A DNA stretch of 64,000 bases from assembly GCF_002209355.2 (NCBI RefSeq), contig NZ_CP106855.1, positions 3,472,001-3,536,000 of the forward strand, read 5' to 3'. Positions 7,641-15,683 of this stretch are shown one piece after another. Under the pieces are notes generated by a model that worked only from the letters and a program-made list of their open reading frames with translations, was not told the origin of the DNA and made no database searches. A program made the position numbers and the translations under genes. The first letter of the stretch is position 1. The number at the start of each line of letters is the position of its first letter. The stretch is from Bdellovibrio sp. SKB1291214 (GTDB lineage: Bacteria; Bdellovibrionota; Bdellovibrionia; Bdellovibrionales; Bdellovibrionaceae).

Positions 7641-8723
7641 CTAGAATGCATGCGCAGGATGCGCACCCAAGATCGCGATAAATTGAAGTTCAATCACGCG
7701 ATTGATTTGATCGGCTTCCATGGCAACATTATTCACTTCGTGAGTGTAGGCTAAGCGCCAAGTTACAAATTCGGAGTTTTTATAGCTAACAGTTGGAACA
7801 AAGGCGTAATCCAAATTGTCACGCTTTTCACCGTCGTCAAATTTAAGACTCATATCCGTGAAAGCATCCACGCGAAGTCCGGCAAACCAGCGAGCATTAA
7901 AACCATATTCTGGATAGAAATAAGCGCCGATTTGGTTCGAACGCTCCGTCGTATCGCTGTTCTGAACACGATTCCAGATTTCAGATTGGAACAACCAACG
8001 GTTGTAGTTTCCTTCTTTTTTCTTATAGACGAAATCAAGACCGCTCAGTTGAGTTTGCAAACCATGAGCATCTGTTTGGCCGAAATAATTCAAACCAATT
8101 TGTAAGCCACTGTTGTCACCCAAATCGATGAACGTCGAGGGGCGAATATAGTGGATGGGAGCATTGGGTCTTTCAGTGACGGCATGTGAATGATCGCCGT
8201 GATCTTCTTCGCCCATTTGATAGCCGTCAGTTACTCCGAACGTAATGTCCCAGTAAGAATCCGTCGGAAGTATATATGTAAATTCAAGGCCAGTGTCATG
8301 AATACCTTCATCACCGAAAAACTCTGCTTGAACTTTTGGCGCCGTGATAAAAGGCCAATCATGTTGATGGAATTGGTTCAGACGGCCCACACCTAGGAAA
8401 AACATACCCAGCTTAAAGCGCAGATTCGGAATCAATTTCGAAGAAGAGATGTAACCTTCATGAACTTCTGCGTGATACTCGCCATCTTCATTATGAGCGG
8501 CAAAGTTGATCATGGCTTCGAAAGTCGTGTCGACGGGAGCATAAAGCATGAACTCTGCAGAGCGAATTCCTAATTTATTATTCGAGTAATCATCTAAGCC
8601 GATGGGGGCGGTGACATCCAATGCAGCAGAAAAATTCAAGTTTTGAACTAAGGGTGGCGCATTTTGCGCGTGCGCTGCAGTGCCAGCCAAGCACAGAGCT
8701 AAAAGCAAAAGAGACTTCATCAT
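7641..8723 (-). CDS. Outer-membrane beta-barrel of the metal-uptake operon
   Basis: 360 residues: signal peptide MMKSLLLLALCLAGTAAHA, then alternating hydrophobic strands, ending in Phe as barrel proteins do. It resembles phosphate- or zinc-regulated porins more than TonB receptors; no plug or TonB box is visible. A His/acid-rich loop GEEDHGDHSHA near residue 180 is a plausible metal-capture loop. It is the first gene of the operon, nine bases ahead of the binding protein, which argues for an outer-membrane route for the same metal. Start supported by GGAGG six bases upstream. Confidence 0.75.
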   Translation of the reverse strand: MMKSLLLLALCLAGTAAHAQNAPPLVQNLNFSAALDVTAPIGLDDYSNNKLGIRSAEFMLYAPVDTTFEAMINFAAHNEDGEYHAEVHEGYISSSKLIPNLRFKLGMFFLGVGRLNQFHQHDWPFITAPKVQAEFFGDEGIHDTGLEFTYILPTDSYWDITFGVTDGYQMGEEDHGDHSHAVTERPNAPIHYIRPSTFIDLGDNSGLQIGLNYFGQTDAHGLQTQLSGLDFVYKKKEGNYNRWLFQSEIWNRVQNSDTTERSNQIGAYFYPEYGFNARWFAGLRVDAFTDMSLKFDDGEKRDNLDYAFVPTVSYKNSEFVTWRLAYTHEVNNVAMEADQINRVIELQFIAILGAHPAHAF

Positions 8724-8767
8724 TCGTTTCCTCCGACGTTAGCATCTATCGCGGGGAATTATTAAAC

Positions 8768-8780
8768 GCAAGTAATTTGC
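8768..8780. promoter_or_regulatory. GCAA-GTAAT-TTGC dyad upstream of the metal operon
   Basis: Short inverted repeat in an A/T-rich stretch 45 bases upstream of the barrel start, in the place where a Zur or other metal regulator would bind. Its sequence does not match the enterobacterial Zur box, so the assignment is positional only. Confidence 0.3.
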
Positions 8781-8883
8781 AATTAGAAAACCAAATGAAA
8801 TGCGTCACTGCGTCAGCGCAGCGGATGGTTGCAGAGTGTGGCTTGTGCTTGCTGTGGCTGTCGCTCTGGACTATGAACAGCCC

Positions 8884-10155
8884 ATGTCTTCCTCGCTGAT
8901 AAAGTCATTTTGGCCTGACTCTTCGTCACTGCTTCAAGGGATCGTCCGGTTCCGTTGGATTGCTATCATATTTATGATGGTGGGCACGGTACCTCTGCTG
9001 CAGGCGGGATATCTTTTAAGAGAGCAGCTTTTTTACTTTATGGCTGTGATTGCTTTGTTGGCCGTATTCAATGGTATGACCCAAGGTATTTGGAGCAAAA
9101 CAAGCTCCGCTAAGGAGCAGTCCTTACTGTTTGTTCAGCTGTTGGTCGATTTGTTGGCAGTGACTGGTTTGTTGTTCGTAAGTGGATCTGCAGCAAATCC
9201 ATTTATTTTTATTCTGACTTTGCACGCATTTCTGGGTGGCATGCTTTTAAGAACCAAGCGCAGTTATGTGTTTGCTGCCGTCATTCTGGGACTGCTAGCC
9301 ATTTTGCAAACGGAAACAAATAAAGACTTGGCCGTGACCATCAACGTGAATCGCAGTGAAATGTATTTCCAATTCCTATTTCAGTGGGTGGTGGTAATTG
9401 GTGCATGGTTCGTTGCACATTTGTTTTCGGGTTTACTGGAAAAACAAGAAGAGCGAATTCGCAGTTTGCAAAATCGCCAGCATCGCGCTGATCGCTTGAA
9501 ATCTTTGGGAGCATTAGCCGCTGGATTTTCCCACGAGATGGCGACTCCGTTAAACTCTTTAAAGCTGCGTCTGGATCGCGGCGTTCGTAAACTGGGTGAC
9601 CCCGTTGCAGCCCACAGCGAGATTCAGCAAGCTCAGATGTCGTTGGATGAATGCATTTCAATCTTTCAAAAGATGGCAGGTGTTTTCACTTCCTCTGCCA
9701 CGGATGGGGAATTGCAAAAACTCAACATTCATTCCGTGTTAAAAGATATTGTCCATTCTTGGGAGATCGATAACAAGGTGACTCTACATAAAGAGTGGAC
9801 GGCTTCCCAAGTTTACTGTCGCTTGCAACCTTTGTCGTTTGCACAGGCCGTGTTGGATCTTTTGGATAATGCAAAAGAAGCTTCGCCCACAGCTTCAGAA
9901 ATCTCTTTACGAGTTTTTGAAAACGACCAAGAGGTTGTCATCGAGATTGTCGATGCTGGTTCCGGAGTTTCCCCTGAAATCATTGAACGTCTGGGGGAGC
10001 CTTTTAATACAAATAAACAAAACGGCAATGGTTTGGGAGTCTATTCCGCGATGATGACCGCTCAATCCATGGGTGGCGAATTCAGCCTTAGTAACAATAC
10101 CTCGGGCAAAGGGGCCACGGCTCGCTTGTCCATTCCCTATGAGGAGTCGGTATGA
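8884..10155 (+). CDS. regB: RegB/PrrB-type redox sensor histidine kinase
   Basis: 423-residue inner-membrane kinase with about six membrane segments in the first 190 residues. The heptapeptide GSAANPF (residues 101-107) corresponds to the ubiquinone-binding GGxxNPF of RegB. The H-box LGALAAGFSHEMATPLNSL gives phospho-acceptor His217, and a Cys lies exactly 40 residues later (Cys257 in SLDECISIF), the same spacing as His225 and redox-active Cys265 in Rhodobacter RegB. N-box LLDNAKEAS and G-boxes DAGSGV and NGNGLGVY follow. Known members sense quinone pool and redox state. Start at 8884 is chosen because the 28 extra residues of a longer frame (from 8800) look non-native; no strong Shine-Dalgarno precedes either. 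Confidence 0.88.
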   Translation: MSSSLIKSFWPDSSSLLQGIVRFRWIAIIFMMVGTVPLLQAGYLLREQLFYFMAVIALLAVFNGMTQGIWSKTSSAKEQSLLFVQLLVDLLAVTGLLFVSGSAANPFIFILTLHAFLGGMLLRTKRSYVFAAVILGLLAILQTETNKDLAVTINVNRSEMYFQFLFQWVVVIGAWFVAHLFSGLLEKQEERIRSLQNRQHRADRLKSLGALAAGFSHEMATPLNSLKLRLDRGVRKLGDPVAAHSEIQQAQMSLDECISIFQKMAGVFTSSATDGELQKLNIHSVLKDIVHSWEIDNKVTLHKEWTASQVYCRLQPLSFAQAVLDLLDNAKEASPTASEISLRVFENDQEVVIEIVDAGSGVSPEIIERLGEPFNTNKQNGNGLGVYSAMMTAQSMGGEFSLSNNTSGKGATARLSIPYEESV

Positions 10156-10688
10156 AAAAGCGTGTGAAAAATATTTTGATGATCGAAGACGACACCCGCC
10201 TGCGCGAGGTTTTGCATCAAGAACTGGAAGAACGCGATTTCGCTGTACAAAGCTTTGCAGAGCTTCCGGATTTAGAAAGAGTCCATCCACCAGATGGAAT
10301 CTTGTTGGATTTACGCGTCGGCAACGATAACGGCTTGGACTTTATCAATTTGTTAAACGCGAAATTCCCGGGTGTGCGCATTGTGATGATGAGCGGGTTT
10401 GGATCGGTCGCCTCTGCAGTAAAATCAATGCAATTGGGTGCGGAAAACTTTCTGGCGAAGCCCGTAACGCCTGATATGATCGTTAGAGCCTTTGCAGAGG
10501 AAGACGCTGCTGCCGCAGCGACGGTCCCCAAAGATGAGGCAGAGATTTCTTTGGCGCGAATGGAGAGAGAGTATATCGATTACGTATTGAATACTTCCAA
10601 TGGGAACATCACTCAGGCCGCTAAAAAGCTGGGGCTTCATCGTCAGAGCTTGCAGCGCAAGCTTCGTAAGAACATTCCGAACAAATAG
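10152..10688 (+). CDS. regA: RegA/PrrA/ActR-type response regulator
   Basis: 178 residues, partner of the RegB kinase, whose stop overlaps this ATG (ATGA). Receiver domain: acidic pair in MIEDDTR, acceptor Asp in ILLDLRV, Thr/Ser in MSGFG and Lys in LAKPVTP. An Ala/Pro-containing linker leads to a Fis-type helix-turn-helix, NITQAAKKLGLHRQSLQRKL, the compact DNA-binding domain typical of RegA, which binds DNA without sigma-54 ATPase. Regulates energy-metabolism genes in known species; targets here are unknown. Confidence 0.9.
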   Translation: MKKRVKNILMIEDDTRLREVLHQELEERDFAVQSFAELPDLERVHPPDGILLDLRVGNDNGLDFINLLNAKFPGVRIVMMSGFGSVASAVKSMQLGAENFLAKPVTPDMIVRAFAEEDAAAAATVPKDEAEISLARMEREYIDYVLNTSNGNITQAAKKLGLHRQSLQRKLRKNIPNK

Positions 10689-10730
10689 TCGTGCTGACTT
10701 TCAACCAAGACCATCGGCGCAGTTACAAAT

Positions 10731-10758
10731 AAAAAAGGCGCCTGTTAAGCGCCTTTTT
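10731..10758. terminator. Bidirectional terminator between regA and lspA
   Basis: A-run, GGCGC (10737-10741), loop, GCGCC (10749-10753) and T-run. It lies 45 bases past the regA stop and the lspA stop codon falls inside the loop, so both convergent genes share it. Confidence 0.85.
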
Positions 10759-11251
10759 CTTGTTCTTTCTTTTTGCTGTTCTCAATGAACATCAACAGAA
10801 GCAGAAGCCCCACTCCGCCAACGATGGCCATGTCGGCAACGTTGAATGCGGGCCAGCTCCACTTGCCATAAAGGTGGAAATCCAAAAAGTCGATCACATA
10901 ACGGAAACGGATACGATCGATATAGTTTCCAATCGCGCCACCAAAGATACTAGAAAGAGCAATGATCTGTTTCGTATCGTCGTCTTTAACTCCGCGAAGG
11001 ATGCCCAAGATAATGATCAAAGCGATCGGCGGCATGCTCAGGAAGAACAATTCGCGGAACGAAGGATGGCTTTCAGCCAGAAATCCAAAGGCCGCACCAA
11101 AGTTTCTTACGTAAGTTAGATTAAAGAAGTTAGGGATCACGACCACGGATTCACCCAAGTGAAAGTGTGTGTGAACGTAAAGCTTGATAACTTGATCTAA
11201 AGCAATCAAGAACCCAGCAATCGCAGCAAGCCAGATGTATTTTTTCTTCAT
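10745..11251 (-). CDS. lspA: Lipoprotein signal peptidase (signal peptidase II)
   Basis: 168-residue inner-membrane aspartic protease that cleaves prolipoprotein signal peptides after Lgt has lipidated the Cys. Four membrane segments; conserved patches LDQVIK near residue 18, NFGAAFGF, GGAIGNYIDRIRFRYVIDFLDF and FNVADMAI. The catalytic Asp pair is in NYIDR-VIDF context and in FNVAD. C-terminal tail is Lys/Glu-rich. Lies 18 bases downstream of the Gln/Pro-rich protein gene and is probably co-transcribed with it. Confidence 0.93.
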   Translation of the reverse strand: MKKKYIWLAAIAGFLIALDQVIKLYVHTHFHLGESVVVIPNFFNLTYVRNFGAAFGFLAESHPSFRELFFLSMPPIALIIILGILRGVKDDDTKQIIALSSIFGGAIGNYIDRIRFRYVIDFLDFHLYGKWSWPAFNVADMAIVGGVGLLLLLMFIENSKKKEQEKGA

Positions 11252-11269
11252 GTAGGGGCCTCGTTCTTA

Positions 11270-11881
11270 TTACTTTAACATGCCTTTAGACTTCACATAA
11301 CCGATTTTTATCAGCATGCGCAAGGCTTCTAGTTCAGAACTCAAATTGAACTCGTCTTTGACTTCGTGAATCATAGATTTAGTGCCGCAATCAAACAACT
11401 CCATCACGTCTGTGGTGTAAGAAACCGGGTGAGATTGTGCAGGCATCGCAGGCGCCGCCATAACGGGCGAGTTTGCAGCCGGAGCTGAGTGCATGACTTG
11501 AGTCTGCACGACAGTTTGTACCGGTGGCGGTTGTTGGTAAGCCGGTTGTTGTGGAGGTTGGACAGGCAAAACTTGTTGAGCCGGCGGTTGCTGGTGGTAA
11601 GTAGCACCCACGGCATGAGTTTGCTGCTGCTGCTGCTGCTGAGGACGGTCCAATTCACCCATCAATCCAGCCAGGTTTTTCAACTCAGATTTGAAATTCT
11701 TGATGCTTGGGCGTTCCAAAGCACTGTCGCCATCGCGCATCGACTTTAAATAGAGGCTTACAAGCATATCAGGAGTCGTTGCGATCTCCTTGATATTCGA
11801 GTTTTGCGACATCAGCCATTGATAGGCTTTCAGCAGCGTCTCTTTTGTGTAAGCCTGCGGTGGCAACGGGTTCATAGTCAT
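11270..11881 (-). CDS. Protein with Gln/Pro-rich linker, unknown function
   Basis: 203 residues with no signal peptide. An N-terminal helical region (about 1-75) is followed by seven consecutive Gln and a long Pro/Gln/Val linker (about 80-150), then a C-terminal helical region including DVMELFDCGTKSMIHEVKDE. I recognise no family. The layout, two small domains joined by a flexible linker, suggests a scaffold or regulatory protein. It precedes lspA by 18 bases. GGAGA lies upstream of the first ATG; a second ATG is two codons on. Confidence 0.7.
   Translation of the reverse strand: MTMNPLPPQAYTKETLLKAYQWLMSQNSNIKEIATTPDMLVSLYLKSMRDGDSALERPSIKNFKSELKNLAGLMGELDRPQQQQQQQTHAVGATYHQQPPAQQVLPVQPPQQPAYQQPPPVQTVVQTQVMHSAPAANSPVMAAPAMPAQSHPVSYTTDVMELFDCGTKSMIHEVKDEFNLSSELEALRMLIKIGYVKSKGMLK
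11622..11641. repeat. CTG/CAG trinucleotide run coding for polyglutamine
   Basis: More than six tandem triplet units inside the 11270-11881 gene. Being triplets, length changes would alter the Gln count without shifting the frame. Confidence 0.85.
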
Positions 11882-12074
11882 GTAAAAGAATTTCTCCGGG
11901 TCGAAGGGCTGAAGTTACAAACTTCATAACTTCGAGTCAATGTGTCGTAGCCATTAATCACAAACAAATTGTGCTGAAATATTGTGCAATACTAGATCTG
12001 GGCGTTCATAGACGAAGAATTAACTAGAGGCGATGCAGAAACCGATTTTTTCTTTTTAAGTTTCTCTTGCAAAT

Positions 12075-12104
12075 AAAAAAAGGCCCTCCGCTGGGAAGGC
12101 CTTC
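12075..12104 (-). terminator. Terminator of the radical SAM/CHASE2/NtrC operon
   Basis: AAGGCC (12080-12085) pairs with GGCCTT (12098-12103), with further TCC/GG pairing inside; on the minus strand a run of T follows (complement of the A-run before 12081). It lies 55 bases past the regulator stop. Confidence 0.85.
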
Positions 12105-12158
12105 TGTTGTGCTTTTTGCGGCGCCACTGCTCGATTTGACAAGCCTTGTTGCTGCGTC

Positions 12159-13682
12159 TTAGTTGGCGTAATCTTTCGCAACGATGCCGTATTTTTCGAT
12201 TTTACGAAGCAACGTCTTTTTAGGAATGTTCGCATGCAGTGCTGTCTGATTGATGCGACCACGGAAAGTTTTAAGAGCCTTAATGATGAACTCTTTCTCG
12301 AACGCTTCTTTCTGGGCGTTAAAGTCCAAATTTTCACCAGAGTATGGAACGATCTCTTCACCTTCAAGGTCTTGAGAGTCGATATCACTGCCAGACGTTT
12401 CATCGTCATCGCCCAGGTTCGGGTGAGCTGCCGCGGCTTTGACAATACCTGCGGAAGCCACGCTTTGCGCTTGTTCAAACGGTGAAAGGTCGATCAAATT
12501 TGTGCCTGTCGCAATCAACAAAGCTTCGGGCAATGAAGCCAATGTGATCAGGTTGCTCGTTTCCAAAACGAAAGCGTGTTCGATCACGTTTTCAAGTTCA
12601 CGGATGTTCCCTGGCCAAGAATGCTTTTTCAAAACCGCCATCGCGTCGGGAGTGATTCCATTGATGCGTTTGCCTTGGGCCTGATTGAACTTCTTAATAA
12701 AGATGTTGATCATGTGCTCAAGGTCATCTTTGCGCTCTTGAAGCGCAGGTAAGAATATTGGCACTACGTTCAAGCGATAGAACAAATCTTCACGGAATGA
12801 TCCGGCTTTGATCATGTCCTCAAGAGGTCTATTAGTTGCAGCAATGATGCGCACATTCGTTGGGAACTCGCGGTTGGAACCCACGGGCGTGAATAGTTTT
12901 TCTTGAAGGACGCGCAAGATTTTAACTTGCATCAACTGAGGCATGTCACCGACTTCGTCCAAGAACAAAGTGCCGCCCTCAGCGAATTGGAATTTCCCGA
13001 TTTTACGTTGATCTGCACCCGTGAAAGAACCTTTTTCGTGACCGAAAAGTTCGGACTCGAACAAGTTTTCTGGAATCGCAGAACAGTTAATCGCAACGAA
13101 CTTTTCGTCTTTGCGAGCAGAGTTAAAGTGGATGGCTTTAGCCACCAGCTCTTTGCCGGTACCAGATGCACCACGGATTAATACCGGCGTATCAACTTTA
13201 GCCAGACGGTGGATGATGTTAAATACTTTCTGCATTTGGCTGGTGTGACCGATGATCTTGCGACCTTCCTCAACCATCACTGGTGCAGAGAATGCGATAT
13301 TAGAAATCAAGTTGTGAGCGTTCACAGCTTTGTCGATCAAGGCAAGCAACTCATCGCTGGCAACTGGTTTAGAAAGATAGTTGTAAGCACCATCTTTAAC
13401 AGCTTGAACTGCATCGTTTAAAGTCGCGTGAGCCGTCATCACCATCACGATGATGCCTGGATCGATTTCTTTGATTTGACGAAGAGTCTCAAGGCCATTC
13501 AAGCGAGGCATATCGACATCAAGCAGAACAAGATCGTACTTAGTCGTACCGGCTTTGATTTTTTCCATGGCGTTGATGCCATCGAATGCTTCATCGATTT
13601 CAAATCGTTGGGTGGCAGCAAGGGCCGTCTTAACGGACAGTCTCAAACCTTGATCGTCGTCTACTACCAACACCTTAAGCAT
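12159..13682 (-). CDS. NtrC-family sigma-54-dependent response regulator
   Basis: 507 residues. Receiver domain (about 1-120): VVDDDQG, acceptor in LVLLDVDMP, MTAHA, YLSKPVA. AAA+ domain (about 145-385): Walker A GASGTGKE, the sigma-54 contact loop as GSFTGA (a natural variant of GAFTGA), Walker B GGTLFLDEVGD and WPGNIRELENV. C-terminal Fis-type helix-turn-helix INQTALHANIPKKTLLRKI. It therefore should activate a sigma-54 promoter after phosphorylation. Its start overlaps the end of the CHASE2 kinase gene by eight bases, making the kinase its obvious partner. Targets unknown. Confidence 0.92.
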   Translation of the reverse strand: MLKVLVVDDDQGLRLSVKTALAATQRFEIDEAFDGINAMEKIKAGTTKYDLVLLDVDMPRLNGLETLRQIKEIDPGIIVMVMTAHATLNDAVQAVKDGAYNYLSKPVASDELLALIDKAVNAHNLISNIAFSAPVMVEEGRKIIGHTSQMQKVFNIIHRLAKVDTPVLIRGASGTGKELVAKAIHFNSARKDEKFVAINCSAIPENLFESELFGHEKGSFTGADQRKIGKFQFAEGGTLFLDEVGDMPQLMQVKILRVLQEKLFTPVGSNREFPTNVRIIAATNRPLEDMIKAGSFREDLFYRLNVVPIFLPALQERKDDLEHMINIFIKKFNQAQGKRINGITPDAMAVLKKHSWPGNIRELENVIEHAFVLETSNLITLASLPEALLIATGTNLIDLSPFEQAQSVASAGIVKAAAAHPNLGDDDETSGSDIDSQDLEGEEIVPYSGENLDFNAQKEAFEKEFIIKALKTFRGRINQTALHANIPKKTLLRKIEKYGIVAKDYAN

Positions 13683-15555
13683 TCGTGCCCCCTTGTTCCA
13701 TCGGCAGTTCTACCGTAAATGTGGAACCTTTTCCATCTTTTGACTCCACAAAGATGCGTCCCTTGTGCAGTTCTGTAAAATATTTAGCCAAGTAAAGGCC
13801 CAACCCCGAACCTTTGATCTGTGTGCTCTTGACGTTTTTGCTTCTAAAAAACTTTGTGAAAATGTTGTTAAGTTCATCTTCGGGAATTCCCGGTCCCTGA
13901 TCGGCGACCTGAATGACCACAAAGTTATCTTTTTCCTCACTCGTCACCAGGATTTTCGTGTCATCTGGGCTGTACTTGATCGCGTTTTCCACCAAATTAG
14001 ATAGGACCTGCCTCATAAGATCTGGGTCCATAGGAATAGGGAACAGCGGCTCCAGCTCAGAAACGATTTGAATGCGTTTAACTTTTGCCAAAAACTCGTG
14101 TTTACGAATGACTTCTTGAAGAATGCTATTGATGTCTTTGGACTGCATGTGCAGTTCCACACCCTCGCTTTGAATTTTACCGTAGTTCAAGATCGAACTG
14201 ATGAACTTTAGCAAATCATCTGAGGAGTGTTTAATCGTATCAACTGCTTCGCGCTGCTGAGAACTCAAAGTAACCTGATCTGATAAAATCACATCGGTCA
14301 TCCCTTGGATGCGGGCGATCGGTGTTTTTAAATCATGGGACATCATCGAAATGAAGTTCGTTTTAAGCTCCTCAACTTGGCTTAAAATCTTATTTTTTTG
14401 ATAGTACTCCCAGCTGCGACGATTTTCGATAATCAGTCGGTACGGGATAAAGAAGTAATAAACCAAGAACCCTGCTAGTAAGGGAGCGGCCATGGTAATC
14501 CACCATCCGAATAACCAAAACAAGGTGAACGAGATGATAGAGAAGCTTAAAAGAGTTCCCACTAAAATCATCAAACCCATTGCGGGGCTCATACTTAAAA
14601 CAATTTGAATTGCCAAAATGGAAATCAACGTCAGCAAAATCCAGTTCACATAGTGAGGCATGCGCAACGGACTGGAGTTGCGAATCAAAGTATCGATGAT
14701 ATTTGCCTGCATTTCGATGCGGGTCATTGCAGAAGGAATGCGGCTGTAAGGTGTCAGGATGTAATCGGACTCGCTAATGTTCAGGTCTGTACCGATGATA
14801 ACGATTTTATCTTCAAACTTTGCCCAGTCCGTTTTGCCATTGGCAAGATCATCGAATGTGGATGATGGAAACGAACCAGGTTTACGGAAGTCGATAAAGG
14901 ATTGTCTTGTATCGTAAAAATCAAAATAACCACGGACATTTGTGATGTCTAAGACGTCAGGGTTGTAAAGCCCTGCTAGCTGCACCGGCAGCATGACGGT
15001 ATCTTGGTAAGACAAAAGCATACGCCGTGTAACACGGTCTTTGGCAAAGTTGATGGTGTCCGAGGTTTTCGGAGCGGGAACTCTGCGGATATGATCGAAC
15101 GGAAGCGGCAAATACAGGCTTCTTTCCTCGCCTTTAAGTGGTGTTTCTGGAGTTGCCACGTACACATTTGTACTTTGCACGATAAGGTTTGCCCACTCCT
15201 GTTTGTCTTCCTCGCTGCCCTGAGCCTCATCGATCGCAAAGTCATAAACAACCGCGCGCGGATGAGCCGCCAGCAGATTCATCAGAATGGCAGTTTGGTC
15301 TTTGGCGTTCGGTTGTCCTTTGAATGCCTGAACAGTGGACGGTTTGATATAGACCAATTCAATTTTGTTTGACGTGCGGTCGAATAAGCGGGAGCGAATG
15401 CGGAAGTCGTAAAGCCAAGACTCAAGATAGTCCAAATTGATCTGCGCAATAAGAAACGCCATGATCATAGCTAAAATAGCTCTGATCGCGTAAACGCGGT
15501 ATTGCACTGGTTTCGAGGAGTTTGTGGTTTCCTCGAATGGACTTGGCAGTTTCAT
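13675..15555 (-). CDS. CHASE2-domain sensor histidine kinase
   Basis: 626 residues. A membrane segment near residue 30 is followed by a large periplasmic CHASE2 domain (about 45-300, including VVYDFAIDE and EDKIVIIGTDL), then three membrane segments (about 305-385) and a cytoplasmic kinase core: H-box SMMSHDLKTPIARI, N-box LVENAIKYS, DQGPGIPEDE and GSGLGLYLAKYF. CHASE2 is an extracytoplasmic sensing domain whose ligands are mostly unknown. The gene lies 20 bases after the 35-residue peptide gene and overlaps the sigma-54 activator gene, so a processed form of the peptide is a plausible ligand; this is inference. Confidence 0.9.
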   Translation of the reverse strand: MKLPSPFEETTNSSKPVQYRVYAIRAILAMIMAFLIAQINLDYLESWLYDFRIRSRLFDRTSNKIELVYIKPSTVQAFKGQPNAKDQTAILMNLLAAHPRAVVYDFAIDEAQGSEEDKQEWANLIVQSTNVYVATPETPLKGEERSLYLPLPFDHIRRVPAPKTSDTINFAKDRVTRRMLLSYQDTVMLPVQLAGLYNPDVLDITNVRGYFDFYDTRQSFIDFRKPGSFPSSTFDDLANGKTDWAKFEDKIVIIGTDLNISESDYILTPYSRIPSAMTRIEMQANIIDTLIRNSSPLRMPHYVNWILLTLISILAIQIVLSMSPAMGLMILVGTLLSFSIISFTLFWLFGWWITMAAPLLAGFLVYYFFIPYRLIIENRRSWEYYQKNKILSQVEELKTNFISMMSHDLKTPIARIQGMTDVILSDQVTLSSQQREAVDTIKHSSDDLLKFISSILNYGKIQSEGVELHMQSKDINSILQEVIRKHEFLAKVKRIQIVSELEPLFPIPMDPDLMRQVLSNLVENAIKYSPDDTKILVTSEEKDNFVVIQVADQGPGIPEDELNNIFTKFFRSKNVKSTQIKGSGLGLYLAKYFTELHKGRIFVESKDGKGSTFTVELPMEQGGTNA

Positions 15556-15575
15556 TAAATGGTGTTTTCTCCGAG

Positions 15576-15683
15576 CTATTTAACAGGGATGCAGCCGTCT
15601 TCGGCAGTTTGCATAGTTGAAAGTACGTTGCCGCGAGGCTTTACTTTCTTGATGTGTGTAGAAGTTTTTTTAGTGTTTTCCAT
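15576..15683 (-). CDS. 35-residue peptide, candidate precursor for the radical SAM/SPASM enzyme
   Basis: Short gene starting MENTKKTSTHIKKVK and ending TAEDGCIPVK. AAGAGGA lies eight bases before its ATG, a better Shine-Dalgarno than that of most genes here. Its first 14 bases overlap the end of the radical SAM gene and its stop is 20 bases before the CHASE2 kinase. The N-terminal half is basic and polar, suiting a leader; the C-terminal third has the only Cys (position 31) beside Glu/Asp/Gly, suiting a modified core. Such a gene next to a SPASM enzyme is the usual arrangement of ribosomally made, post-translationally modified peptides. No known precursor family is recognised; the C-terminus faintly recalls mycofactocin precursors (DGMC), which I regard as weak. 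Confidence 0.7.
   Translation of the reverse strand: MENTKKTSTHIKKVKPRGNVLSTMQTAEDGCIPVK

Noticed and set aside
11622-11641. Triplet repeat considered as a phase-variation tract
   Set aside because: Unit length is three, so slippage cannot switch the frame; treated as a polyglutamine coding run.
12033-12059. Eight-codon ORF (MQKPIFSF) with AGAGG upstream on the plus strand
   Set aside because: Too short to support; lies before the terminator at 12075 and has no convincing promoter. It might be a leader peptide but nothing follows it on that strand.
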